This document shows, piece by piece, positions 52,703-64,000 of a DNA stretch of 64,000 nucleotides; the first letter of the stretch is position 1; every line of letters begins with the position of its first letter. Made by a program: the position numbers and the translations under genes. The notes below the pieces were generated by a model. It did no database searches, was not told the origin of the DNA, and saw only the letters and a list, made by a program, of their open reading frames with translations. Origin of the DNA: Megalobrama amblycephala (lineage: Eukaryota; Chordata; Actinopteri; Cypriniformes; Xenocyprididae); assembly GCF_018812025.1 (NCBI RefSeq), contig NC_063062.1, positions 1,534,754 to 1,598,753 on the forward strand, given 5' to 3'.

Positions 52703-53466
52703 TTAAAGGGTTAGTTCACCAAAAAATGAAAATAATGTAATTTATTACTCACCCTCATGTTGTTCCACACCCGTAAGACCTTCGTTCATCTTCAGAACAC
52801 AAATTGAGATATTTTTGATGAAATCCGATGGCTTAGTGAGGCCTGAGCAATGACATTTCCTCTCTCAAGATCCATTAATGTACTAAAAACATATTTAAAT
52901 CAGTTCATGTGAGTACAGTGGTTCAATATTAATATTATAAAGCCACGAGAATATTTTTGGTGCGCCAAAAAAACAAAATAACGACTTATATAGTGATGGC
53001 CGATTTCAAATCACTGCTTCAGGAAGCTTTATGAATCTTTTGTGTCGAATCATGATTCGGATTGCGTGTCAAACTGCTGAAATCACATGACTTTGGTGCT
53101 CTGAACCGCTGATTCGACACGCTGATTCATTATGCTCCAAATCTTCCTGAAGCAGTGTTTTGAAATCGGCCATCACTATATAAGTCGTTATTTTGGTTTT
53201 TTGGCGCACCAAAAATATTCTCATGGCTTTATAATATTAATATTGAACCACTGTACTCACATGAACTGATTTAAATATGTTTTTAGTACATTAATGGATC
53301 TTGAGAGAGGAAATGTCATTGCTCAGGCCTCACTGAGCCATCGGATTTCATCAAAAATATCTTAATTTGTGTTCTGAAGATGAACGAAGGTCTTACGGGT
53401 GTGGAACGACATGAGGGTGAGTAATAAATGACATTATTTTCATTTTTGGCTGAACTAACCCTTTAA
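52703..53466. mobile_element. 760-bp foldback element, copy 2
   Basis: TTAA lies at both edges. Arms AAAGGGTTAGTTCACC... and the inverse complement meet near 53085 around a CGAATCATGATTCGG turn. It is highly similar to 14658-15420 throughout, so the two are the same family with modest divergence. Confidence 0.92.
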
Positions 53467-53879
53467 CAATAACAACACTAGTGTAATGCTTCATGAGTTT
53501 TGACGCAGCGCTTGTGTTTTTCTTTTCAGTATGGGGTTGAACACATTATTTTTTTATCTTTTCTCTTCAAATCTCATCCTACACAACACCAATTTACAGC
53601 CTCTGCGAGAGGACACACTGTATAGAAGGTGTCAGCGTTTCTGAAAGAACAAAACGCCTCCAGGATCAGATCCTCATGTCTGTGACATGCTTGATTTCTT
53701 GCAGATAGATTCAACCGATTTTTCCAAACAGACTTGGCCACAAACATTTTGTGCGTTGCATTTCATTTGAAAGGATTGGCAATGTCTTTCTGAACACCTG
53801 GACATGCACCTAGAATAGTATTAACATTAATTTAACTTAGAATATGAATCATTACCTTGGGATAATGGGATAATTGTAA

Positions 53880-54245
53880 TACTGTATCATCAGTGTAGAC
53901 AGCATCAGTGATTATAATGGCTTCTATTCGCTTTGACGCGACGCTCACATCTAGTGTAGGCAAATGTCAGCCGTTAAGCGACTGAACGCCAGTGGGCGGA
54001 GCCTATGATGTGATGATGTATAACTATTTGTCGATGTGTTACTCTGAAGGCGGGCATATGCAAATGAATTCGCCTGTGTGACGTCACAGATCCCGCAACA
54101 TCAAAAACGAGCCGTTTTTGTAGCTTGATTAAATAAATGCTTTGTTTATAATGATGACGTTTTAAGCTACGAAACTACAAAGACCGTTTATATGTCTAAA
54201 GATCAAGGCAAATTTGATTTTTCATGTCATGACCCCTTTAAAGGG
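53880..54245. mobile_element. Dispersed repeat ending TCATGACCCCTTTAA
   Basis: Contains GTGGGCGGAGCC, GACGTCACAGATCCCGC and the terminal CATGTCATGACCCCTTTAA, all typical of a cyprinid interspersed repeat. Boundaries are approximate. Confidence 0.45.
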
Positions 54246-56329
54246 GTTTTATTTAAGGGTCTATGTCATTTTCTTCAAAACCCCAGAGATAAAAATCATC
54301 TGCACTCAGTTCTGTTTAATTCTCACCACACACATTCATATGGAAATCACAAGTGTCGATCATTTATTTGTCATTTGCAGTGTTTTGGAGACTGTTTGCT
54401 TAAAGGCTCAATGGAAAGATGATTGACAGGCACTCTTAAAGTTGAGACATGAGCAGATAAGACGGCGAAGCGGCGTCTCGCTCACTCACTCGCAGCCAGA
54501 ATCAACCACACACTGTACTAAGAATAAAGTGTAAGTGTGTGTGTGTGTGTGTAGGTCATGTGGAAGACATCTCTGATCGCTGCATCGAGCTTGTTGCTGG
54601 ATTTTCGGTGTATTTCAGACTCGGTTAAGAGCCGCGGATGACAAGGCAGTAGCAAGATGGATCTGACACACATGTGCAAACACACACACACTTGCCATTT
54701 TTCTTTGCAGTGTGAAATTAAATGTTTTCCAGTTCCGTTATATGGCGTTTTTAGGTAAATTCTGTCATGTATATCAAGAGTTGCGGTCACCATTTAGCTT
54801 CATTTAACACTTCAGTCAAGCACTGTTGCAATCAGAATAGAGGTGGCATCACTCACACACACCCTAGAGATGATTGACACCCTAAACAACATGACAAATC
54901 CATGCATGTGCTGTATTTGCTTCTGTAAACATAAAAAATTTGCTTCTATTTGCTTCAAATTAATAAAATGACTCGGCTTATCATTTCTGTTTCTCGTAAT
55001 TTATCTTTGGCAGCAGTAGCAACTTTACAATCCGCTCGCTCTAACGTTAACCTAGATAACTGTGTAATAAATTAAAGATTTATTGTGCACTTTAGTTAGA
55101 TTCATTGACTAAAATGTGAGTTTTCACAAACTGACAGCTTCTGATTATAAAGGGAGAGCGCGACGCTCGCTTTCTGTGTAATTCATTCCCAAGAAAAGTT
55201 TTTGTTTTCCATGAGATTTTGTGAATACTTCATACTTCGCCTTGACTAAATGTATTTTTAAACCTAGTGATTTTATAATGTTTAATATTTATTCAAAAGC
55301 GAAACTAAGTGAAAAACTATTACAGGAAATGGCTGATATATGTGCAAATAAATGCTCCTCTGCCGCCATCTGGTGGTTATAATGGTAACGAATGTCTTTT
55401 TTTTTATTAAATAAGTGTTTTCTATCAAATGTTGGATTTCTTACATGTTTAAATGTTCGGTTTTACAAATGGGGACAATCTCAGAAGGATGAACAAATAA
55501 TGTTTTTGCTCATCACATTAAAAATAACATTTGAAGTGCTGGAAAAATGATACGTGTGCGTCTAATTACAGACACCAAACGTTCCCATTAGTTTCGTCTT
55601 TATTGCCATTAATAAAACTGGTTTATTGGCAAAGTGTGATAACTGTGTTAAAATATAAATACAATATTAAAAAGTCAACCATTGATGGTTTTGTGTTGAT
55701 GTACAACGAGTACAGAATGGCCAGAAACGCCCAAGCTGGCTTAATGAAAACCAGGAAGTAACCGAAGTGCCAGTTTTCTGTCTCTTTTACACATCTACCC
55801 AGGTCTCTCTGTTTCTATCTCTCTCTCTGGATCAGTTTGGCTGTAAGGGATGGAGCAGCTTTCATTCTGCTCTCTCCATTTGCTGATTGCATCACCTGCT
55901 GCTGGGGGATAATGGTATGCGTCTGAGCAGGAGGTGACGCTGTGTGTTTGTGCCTGTACATTAGGTTACCTTCTCGTTAGGTGACGGTAGACAGCTTCCA
56001 CTTCCACTATCCCCCTCTCTTTATCACACACACAGAAATACTCTCTTTACCAGCTCTCATTTAGAGATAAACTTTCTCAGATACACTCACTAGTGCTGTG
56101 GTTTTCCTCTTCGTTCTGTCCGTCTCACTCAGCAGCTGATATCTGTGATAGAAACAGAAATACACTCCAGCACAGATAACCACCGATCCTGATGGAGAGA
56201 GAGACAGATTAAACCAGTACTCTCTGAAGGAGAAGCATACTTTGTTCTTTCGTTACATAACGACTGTAGAAAATTGTTATAAAGCACTGTTTTTACTGTA
56301 TTATTTATATTAATTAAGTTTTATTATAT

Positions 56330-57800
56330 TAACTAAGTTTTTCTGTTTGGCCAATGTGTCGACTTTTATTTTGACATTGTGTGGGACTTTTGTTTTGAAA
56401 TCGCTGAAAACACCATCCAAACTCCCATTCTTTATTTTCATTAGTTCACTGTCTAAAGTCTAAAGTCTAAAGTCACTGTCTAAAGTTTTTTTTAAATATA
56501 TTTTCATTTTCAAATGAATTTTTTTCTAATTTAGTAAATATTAGTGGTTGACCGATATATCGCTATGGCTGATATTTGACATTTTTATATATCGGCACTA
56601 GCTAAGTTTTTCTGTTTGGCCAATGTGTCGACTTTTATTTTGACATTGTGTGGAACTTTTATTTTGAAAGCAATGAGAACACCACCAGAACTCTCATTTT
56701 TTATGTTCATTGGTTCACCGTTTGAAGTCCTTTTTTTAATTTTCGAATTAATTATTTCTTATTTAGTAAATATTAGTGGTTGACCGATATATCGCCAAGG
56801 CTGATATTTGACATTTTTATATATCAGCACTGGCCGATAAGTTTTTCTGTTTGGCCAATGTGTCGACTTTTATTTTGACATTGTGTGGGACTTTTATTTT
56901 GAAATCACTGAAAACACCATCCAAACTCCCATTCTTTATTTTCATTAGTTCACTGTCTAAAATCTAAAGTCTAAAGTCACTGTCTAAAGTTTTTTAAAAT
57001 ATATTTTCATTTTCAAATTAATTTTTTCTAATTTAGTAAATATTAGTGGTTGACCGATATATCGCCATGGCTGATATTTGACATTTTATTTTAAAGTTTT
57101 TTCTGTTTGGCTAATGTGTCGACTTTTATTTTGACATTGTGTGGGACTTTTATTTTGAAAGCAGTGAGAACACCACCAGAACTCCCATTTTTTATGTTCA
57201 TTGGTTCACCGTTTGAAGTCCTTTTTTTAATTTTCGAATTAATTATTTCTTATTTAGTAAATATTAGTGGTTGACCTATATATCGCCAAGGCAGGTATTT
57301 GATATTTTTATATATCGGCACTGGCCGATACGTTTTTCTGTTTGGCCAATGTGTCGACTTTTATTTTGACATTGTGTGGGACTTTTACTTTGAAAGTGAC
57401 TCCAATCCAAACTCCAATCCTTTATCTTCATTAGTTCACTGTCTGAAGTCCAAGTTTTTTAATATTTTCATTTTCAAATTATTTCTAATTTAGTCAATTT
57501 TAGTGGTTGACAGATATATCGCCAAGACTGAAATTTGACATTTGTATGTAAATTTGCATTTGCCGATAAGTTTTTTGTTTGGCCAATGTGTCGACTTTTA
57601 TTTTGACATTGTGCAGGACTTTTACTTTGAAAGCGTTGAGAACGCCATCAGAACTCCCAATCTTCATTAGTTCATTGTATGAAGTCCAAATTTTTTTTAT
57701 ATTTTAATTTTCAAATTTAAGTATTTTGAATTAAGTAAATTTTAGTGGTCAACCGATATATTGCCAAGGCTGATATATTGGCCAAAATTTGACATTTTTA
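56330..57800. repeat. Tandem array of about 235-269-bp units with dimeric order
   Basis: GTTTGGCCAATGTGTCGACT begins at 56345, 56614, 56849, 57105 (one mismatch), 57340 and about 57577. Units alternate between a CCATCCAAACTCCC form and a CCACCAGAACTCCC form, giving a composite period of about 490-505 bp. GGTTGACCGATATATCGCC occurs once per unit. Confidence 0.9.
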
Positions 57801-58633
57801 TATATCGGAATCGGCTGACAAGTTTCTCTCTTTGGCCGATGTGTCATTTTTTAAAAGTTTTTTTATTGTGAAAAATACAATAATAGGATTACAGAATCAA
57901 GAAGTTGCCATCTAAAGTATAAGTCTGTTAATTTTACAAAATTTAAAATAGCTTTTTATTTTATAAAATAGCTTTAAAAACATGCTAAAATTGTAAAAAT
58001 GCAGAATGTTTTCTATGATGGTTAGGTTTAGGGGTAGTGTTAGTGTAAGGGGATAGAAATTACAGTTTGTACAGTATAAAAACCATTACGCCTATAGAGA
58101 GACCCCATAAACATGGAAAACGTGTGTGTGTGTGTGTGTGTGGCAGTGTTGAGTCCTTCTGAAGTATGTACTTGGTTCCTCAGTGGGGTTAAGTGTAACT
58201 CAGACAACATTATCCGTCCGCTGACAGACTCTCTGTGCTCTTCTGCGTTCAGTTTATCTGGTGAAGTGGGTTTGAACAGTAGCTGATGTCCTGCGGTCCC
58301 AGTGCTGACGGGCAGAAGGACACGGATAGAAGAAAGAATTCCAGCAAACAAGGCATCGTGGATCCCTTTACATGTGTGCAAACTATCTGTGCACGTGAAC
58401 ACTATTTCCTGGGGTTGCTTTTGCCTAAAATTGATGAATTGTGAAACTTTTCACACTTATCTTCATCATTTCTCTGCATGACTTCAAAAAGCAGTCCATT
58501 TAATAGTAATGACCAGGGAGAAGGTGCAAAAAAAATAACATTGTAAGTGGACCTCAAGAAAAATAATTAACCAGATTAAATGACCCTTATGAAGAGATCT
58601 CATTTGTGATTCCTATGGGGCGAGTCCTTGTGT

Positions 58634-58635
<2 letters not shown>

Positions 58636-58668
<33 letters not shown>
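58636..58668. repeat. (CA)n microsatellite
   Basis: A perfect CA run. Confidence 0.95.
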
Positions 58669-58670
<2 letters not shown>

Positions 58671-58824
58671 TGTGGCCAAACTGTTCAGGGTCTCCTATAA
58701 GAGTTGAATCTCAGTAGATTGGACAGGGTGCGAGAGAAAAGACTAATTCAGACTGGCACGTTATACTGCAGCTGTCTGATACCACATGATCTAACATCCG
58801 CTCTCTCTCTCTTTAATGTGTCAT

Positions 58825-58826
<2 letters not shown>

Positions 58827-58865
<39 letters not shown>
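58827..58865. repeat. (GT)n microsatellite
   Basis: A perfect GT run. Confidence 0.95.
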
Positions 58866-58866
<1 letters not shown>

Positions 58867-59289
58867 CCAGATGGCACATCCCCACTTCTGAGAGGGATTC
58901 TTCGAACAAACATCAAACTTGTGAGCCAACAACCACCTCAAAAACAAACAGCCGCCTCACAAACAAACACACAGCCAGAGCAAGAAAATGCATAATTCAT
59001 GAGGACGCTGCTTATAATTCATGTTCATAAATGAGCTGCTTCAATCGGGCCGTCAGAGACTGAAACGACACTCCATGCAGAACTATAGTGTGTGGGTGGT
59101 TGCCAGGGTGTTGCTATGGGGTTGTTTGGATGTTGTGGGTCAAACTGATTAATTGTTTATTGTAATGAATATAACAAGAAAAACTGTATAAGTGTTAAAC
59201 AGTAACGGGATGAAACACACTCTCGCACATTCATTCTCCTCTCGTGCAGCCATGACTCCTGCGTGTTTTTCCATGATGACAGCCAGCTG

Positions 59290-59290
<1 letters not shown>

Positions 59291-59332
<42 letters not shown>

Positions 59333-59354
59333 GAGAGAGAGAGAGAGAGAGAGG
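59291..59354. repeat. (GT)n then (GA)n microsatellite
   Basis: A GT run to about 59329, followed by a GA run to about 59353. Confidence 0.95.
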
Positions 59355-59734
59355 TTTATCTTGTAGCTGAAGGCACTCAAAAGGTGAAAACATGTCATGG
59401 ACGTCCTCTCAGGAAAACTCTCTTTCTCTGCAGTGGATGAGGGAAAGGTCATGGAGGTTCATATCAGGTGTGTGTGTGTGTGTGTGGACATTTCTTCTTT
59501 TCTCAATCTGTTAATGGATATTTTCCTCCATCCATCTGCTGTTTTGTCCTTGTTCGGATTTTAAACAAATATTCCCAAAACTAAACGGGTGAATCTCAGG
59601 GAAACACTTGGGTCTGGGTCACATTGAACATTATTTTTTTTTCACAATTGGCATTTTTCTCATTAAAATTTTAAAGTTTGGAATCAGAAAGATTTCAAAA
59701 AGTTTCTGAAATAAGTCTCTTCTGCTCACAAAGG

Positions 59735-60960
59735 CTACATTTATTTGATCAAAAATACTGTAAAATGTGAAATATTAATACCATTTAAAATAACTGTTTT
59801 CTGTGTAAATATATAGTACAATGTAATTTATTCCTATGATCAAAGCTGAATTTAGTTGATTAAAAATACAGTAAAAATTATAAAATATTATTATAATTTA
59901 ATACAGCTGTTTTCTATGTGAATATATAGTAAAGTGTAATTTATTCTTGTAATCAAAGCTGAATTTATTTGATTAAAAATACAGTAAAAATTATAAAATA
60001 TTATTATAATTTAATACAGCTGTTTTCTATGTGAATATATAGTAAAATGTAATTTATTCTTGTAATCAAAGCTGAATTTATTTGATTAAAAATACAGTAA
60101 AAATTATAAAATATTATTATAATTTAATACAGCTGTTTTCTATGTGAATATATAGTAAAGTGTAATTTATTCCTGTGATAAAAGCTGTATTTATTTGATT
60201 AAATATACAGTCAAAATTATAAAATATTATTATAATTTAATACAGCTCTTTTCTATGTGAATCTATAGTAAAATTGTATTTATTCCTGTGATCAAAGCAG
60301 AATTTATTTGATTAAAAATATAGTAAAAATTATAAATTATTATTATAATTTAATACAGCTGTTTTCTATGTGAATCTATAGTAAAATGTTATTTATTCCT
60401 GTGATCAAAGCTGAATTTATTTGATTAAAAATACAGTAAAAATTATAAAATATTATTACAATTTAATACAGCTGTTTCCTATGTGAATATATAGTAAAGT
60501 GTAATTTATTCCTGTGTTCAAAGCTGAATTTATTTGATTAAAAATACAGTAAAAATTATAAAAATATTATTATAATTTAATACAGCTGTTTTCTATGTGA
60601 ATCTATAGTAAAATTTTATTTATTCCTGTGATCAAAGCTGAATTTATTTAATTAAAAATACAGTAAAAATCACGAAATATTATTATAATTTAAAATAACT
60701 GTTTTCTATGTGAATATATAGTAACATTTTATTTATTCCTGTGATCAAAGCTGAATTTATTTGATTAAAAATACAGTAAAAATTATAAAATATTACTATA
60801 ATTTAATACAGCTGTTTTCTATGTGAATCTATAGTAAATGTAATTTATTCCTGTGATCAAAGCTGAATTTTCAGCATCATTACTCCAGTCTTCAGTGTCA
60901 CATGATCCTTCAGAAATCATTCTAATATGATGATTTGCTGCTCAAGAAACATTTATGATT
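59735..60960. repeat. 113-bp tandem array, about ten copies
   Basis: CAAAGCTGAATTTATTTGAT recurs every 113 bp (for example 59955, 60068, 60181). Each unit continues through ATACAGTAAAAATTATAAAA and ACAGCTGTTTTCTATGTGAA. The array runs into a known-looking cyprinid dispersed repeat tail (TCAGCATCATTACTCCAGTC, CACATGATCCTTCAGAAATC) at about 60868-60960, suggesting the array grew from within that repeat. Confidence 0.92.
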
Positions 60961-62165
60961 ATTATCAATGTTGTGCTGCTTCATATTTTTGTGGAAACTG
61001 TGATACATTTTATTTTTCAGGATTCTTTGATGATTAGAAAGTTCAAAATAACAACATTTATTTGAAATAGAATCTTTTGTAACATTATAAATGTCTTTAC
61101 TGCTACTTTTGTTCAATTTAATGCATCCTTTGGTATCAATATATTTTTTTTTAAAATAAATACTACCATGATGAATAAATGCTTGACAATTTAAATACCA
61201 TGTTCTTGGCATTATTTTAATGAGAATGGGGGTAAATGTGTTGAATTGTCATGAAAATAATGTCACCATGCAAAAAAATCTTAATGAATTAATAGACTTC
61301 ATGTTCTTTAAAGGTGAAGTGTGTAAGTTGTTGATGTAAAATATTTCCCCCTCTAAAAAAGCATAAACACTGCCCTCGTGTTGCTTTCCAAACACTGATC
61401 TTTCCAGGAAACCTTCTGTAATTATGTTTGGTTGCGCTAGTTTTACAGTACAAACTTTACCTTTGCAATTTCCTTTGATTGTGCATGTTCTTGACAGGTT
61501 TTGGGAGATTTACTCGAGCACTGTCTGTGTTCCTCCTGTCGTACTGTTGTCTTCTCTCTCTCTCTCTCTTGTTTTCTTCTTCTCTCTGGATGTGTGGGGA
61601 ATTCATAGTCTAACGTCAGAGAAACGCTGTGTGCCGCGAGAGAGAGCGGAACCACTGTAAATACTGGATGGAGTCTATTTCTGTCTCGGAACATGAGATT
61701 GACTGTTAAATGCACATGTGCGCAAACACACACACACACACACTGTATTTATAGAGCATGTTGGGGTTTCTATCAATAAAAAATATGCTCCTTCACAACA
61801 CACCGTTCATATACATGTACAAAACATCTAGAACATGAACACAGATGTTTCTAGAAATGACATCAGTAACAGCAGAAGTTCATCAAGACCCGCCTTTAAA
61901 CTTTGATTTAGAGAATTCATGCTTTAACAAGCTTCACATTGAAAATTACCATTAAAATTGTCAATCATTTTGCACATTCACATCTTTGAAAAGCAGAAGT
62001 GTTATTTTAGTATTATTTGCTTGAAATACTCTACTATTATAGTATTGTCATGTGGTTTTATCATTTTTATTAGTTTTTGTAACATTTCTATTTATCTCTA
62101 ATTTAATAATAATAGTACTTTCTGTTCATTATTTTTTATCTAATATGTTTTATTTCATTTTAATA

Positions 62166-62305
62166 CTCTCTGAATGCTGGGTTAAAAAACAACCCAAGTT
62201 GGGTTAAAAATGGACAAACCCAGTGTTTAGGTTGTTTTAACCCAGCGGTTGGGTTAAATGTTTGACCCAACCTGCTGGGCAGCTTTATTTAACTCAACTA
62301 TTGTT
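62166..62305. mobile_element. Left end of the TGGGTTAAAACAACCCA element family
   Basis: CTCTGAATGCTGGGTTAAAA through GTTGGGTTAAATGTTTGACC matches the left 130 bp of 40021-41395. The internal array is absent here. Confidence 0.75.
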
Positions 62306-62403
62306 GAAAAATGAAGATTGTAAATTAAAAATCAGATGCATAATTACTAGAGGTAACAATAATAATCAAAAGGTGAACATTTATTAATAATCAATTTAAT
62401 AAA

Positions 62404-63012
62404 CAGTTACCAACGGGTTGAAGGTCCAAATGTCAGTTTCAGTGCAGCTTCAAAGAGCTCTACATGATCCCAGACGAGGAATAAGAGTCTCATCTAGAGA
62501 AACCATCAGCCATTTTCTAAAAACAATTAAACATTATATACTTTTTAACCACAAATGCTCATCTTGCACTGCTCTGTGATGCGCCACACATGACGTAATC
62601 ATGTTGGAAAGGTCACGTGTGACGTAGACAGAAGTACCGATCAAGTGAACGTACAAAAAAAGGTAAAACAATGATGTCGGGCGATTTTGAAGTTGGAGGA
62701 GAAAATGCAGAGTTTTTGTCACATGTGACCTTTCCAACATGATTACGTCATGCGTGGCGCAGTGCAAGATGAGCATTTGTGGTTAAAAAGTATATAAATT
62801 TCTATTTTTTTTAGAAAATGTCTGATGGTTTCTCTAGATAAGACTCTTATTCCTCGTCTGGGATCATGTAGAGCTCTTTGAAGCTGCACTGAAACTGACA
62901 TTTGGACCTTCAACCCGTTGAACCCCAGTGAAGTCCACTATATGGAGAACAATTTTCCTCAAAAACCTTCAGAATTAAAAGAAATTTTAATTCTGAAGTG
63001 AAATAATCCTTT
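62404..63012. mobile_element. Foldback element, second family, truncated copy 2
   Basis: It starts inside the left arm at CAACGGGTTGAAGGTCC and continues to TTTTAATTCTGAAGTGAAAT, matching 38219-38962 with the outer left arm missing. Confidence 0.8.
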
Positions 63013-63433
63013 ATAGACCAGACAACTGTGAACGAACGTTCTATTAACGTTACTAGAAGAAGGTTTGTTCATAACGTTGAGAGAACCTTGCCAGAACGTT
63101 CCCTGTTATCTGGGATTACATCATCCGGTCCAGATGACCTAGTTACAGCTGTCAACACGACCTGAGACACAAGTGGACTGGCAGAAAATGGCAAATGTCG
63201 ATTACACATTAGCTAGTGTGTGTGTGTGTGTGTGCTGGGGAATACTGAGGTTGAAGAACAAATGTTGCGAGTGTTGAATGTGCTGTTCCTGTGATGTACG
63301 TGAAGTTCTCCTGGGTTTTAAACCTCAGCGAACAGTGTCAGAAACATCACACTAAATATAACACACACCCTGACAGCGATGCGAACCGCCGGATTCCCTC
63401 GCTACTTTGAAGAATTCCAATTACTGTCAGTGT

Positions 63434-63466
<33 letters not shown>
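63434..63466. repeat. (GT)n microsatellite
   Basis: A perfect GT run, with a second short GT run at about 63491. Confidence 0.95.
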
Positions 63467-63468
<2 letters not shown>

Positions 63469-64000
63469 ACAGCTCAGTCATCACAGACAGTTGTGTGTGT
63501 GTGTGTAATTAGAGTTTATTCAGGATGTCGTGATTCATCCACAAATTGCTTAAAGAAACAATAAATAAACTATATTGAACGGTGAGTGTTTGAATTTCAG
63601 AGGAAAATCTCCACAAATGAATCGAACCGCTTTGGCTTTAAATTGGCTTTCAAACCGACCATGGATTTTATGGGCTGCCTAAACTTGGGAGGGTAAATCA
63701 AGCAGAACCAGACAAGCCGTTCACAACACTGACCTTCTCTCTCTATGCAATCTATAGAGGCGTGAGGATATATCGCCCAACAACAGAGCCAATCTAGATT
63801 CAATTACCAACTGGGCCAAGAGGGCAATTTATAACTAAACACACACACACACACACGGGTGTGGACGCTCCTGAGGATGGGAGAGGTCGCGCTGCATGTA
63901 TTAAACTCCGGTGTTTACCGTGGAGAACGCTGAGGAATCCAGCGTCATGACTTTCCGAACATAATTCATGGCTGAAATCTCATGTGCACCCCGCTTACGA

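Larger units (their letters stand above)
35849..64000 (+). other. hcn4: hcn4 intron 1 (28 kb seen, end not reached)
   Basis: No S1-S4 exon, nor any other HCN exon, is found up to the window edge, so the intron exceeds 28 kb. Unique-looking stretches without recognised repeats or genes are about 37561-38218, 38963-39700, 41396-42590, 44506-45569, 47326-48500, 50420-51520, 54246-56330, 57841-59640, 61300-62000 and 63013-64000. The rest is repeats listed separately. Confidence 0.8.

Overview
The window is vertebrate nuclear DNA from a teleost fish, most likely a cyprinid (carp/minnow/danio group). Three multi-exon genes with GT-AG introns are recognisable. Most of the rest is intron or intergenic DNA made of MITE-like elements with TTAA or TA ends, long foldback elements, AT-rich dispersed repeats, microsatellites and large minisatellite arrays. 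Several of these repeat families are familiar from cyprinid genomes. Nothing prokaryotic is present, and nearly all long open frames outside the exons below are repeat artefacts.

The gene order is nptn (+), rec114 (-), hcn4 (+), the same neighbourhood as NPTN-REC114-HCN4 on human 15q24. (1) 1-24760 is the 3' half of neuroplastin. It holds the exons for the last Ig domain and transmembrane segment (8011-8147, 8231-8504), then a 14.9 kb intron full of nested transposons, a micro-exon with two in-frame acceptors (23374 or 23386), and the terminal exon with 3' UTR. (2) 26111-33092 on the minus strand is a complete six-exon rec114 predicted to encode 244 residues. Two of its introns carry minisatellites: TGGA/ATCC repeats at 27481-28760 and a 42/62-bp unit at about 30920-32580. 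(3) 33093-35180 is the intergenic region between the divergent rec114 and hcn4, with three tandem copies of a roughly 350-370 bp unit. (4) 35181-35848 is coding exon 1 of hcn4. The remaining 28 kb is hcn4 intron 1, which contains no further exon that I can see.

nptn encodes a synaptic/neuronal Ig-family glycoprotein that escorts transporters and PMCA pumps. rec114 encodes an accessory factor for meiotic double-strand-break formation. hcn4 encodes the cardiac/neuronal pacemaker channel. They share synteny, not a pathway.

The most interesting non-genic structures are these: tandem acceptors in nptn that reproduce the known DDEP +/- isoform choice; a weak rec114 donor whose read-through enters a 450-codon Ser-Ile-His-Pro repeat; minisatellites that appear to have expanded inside MITEs (40021-41395, 45570-47325, 21116-22645), one of which presents about 25 CCAAT-box units in hcn4 intron 1; a 42-bp array with 126-bp and 588-bp higher-order periods; and paired 760-bp foldbacks in nptn and hcn4 introns.
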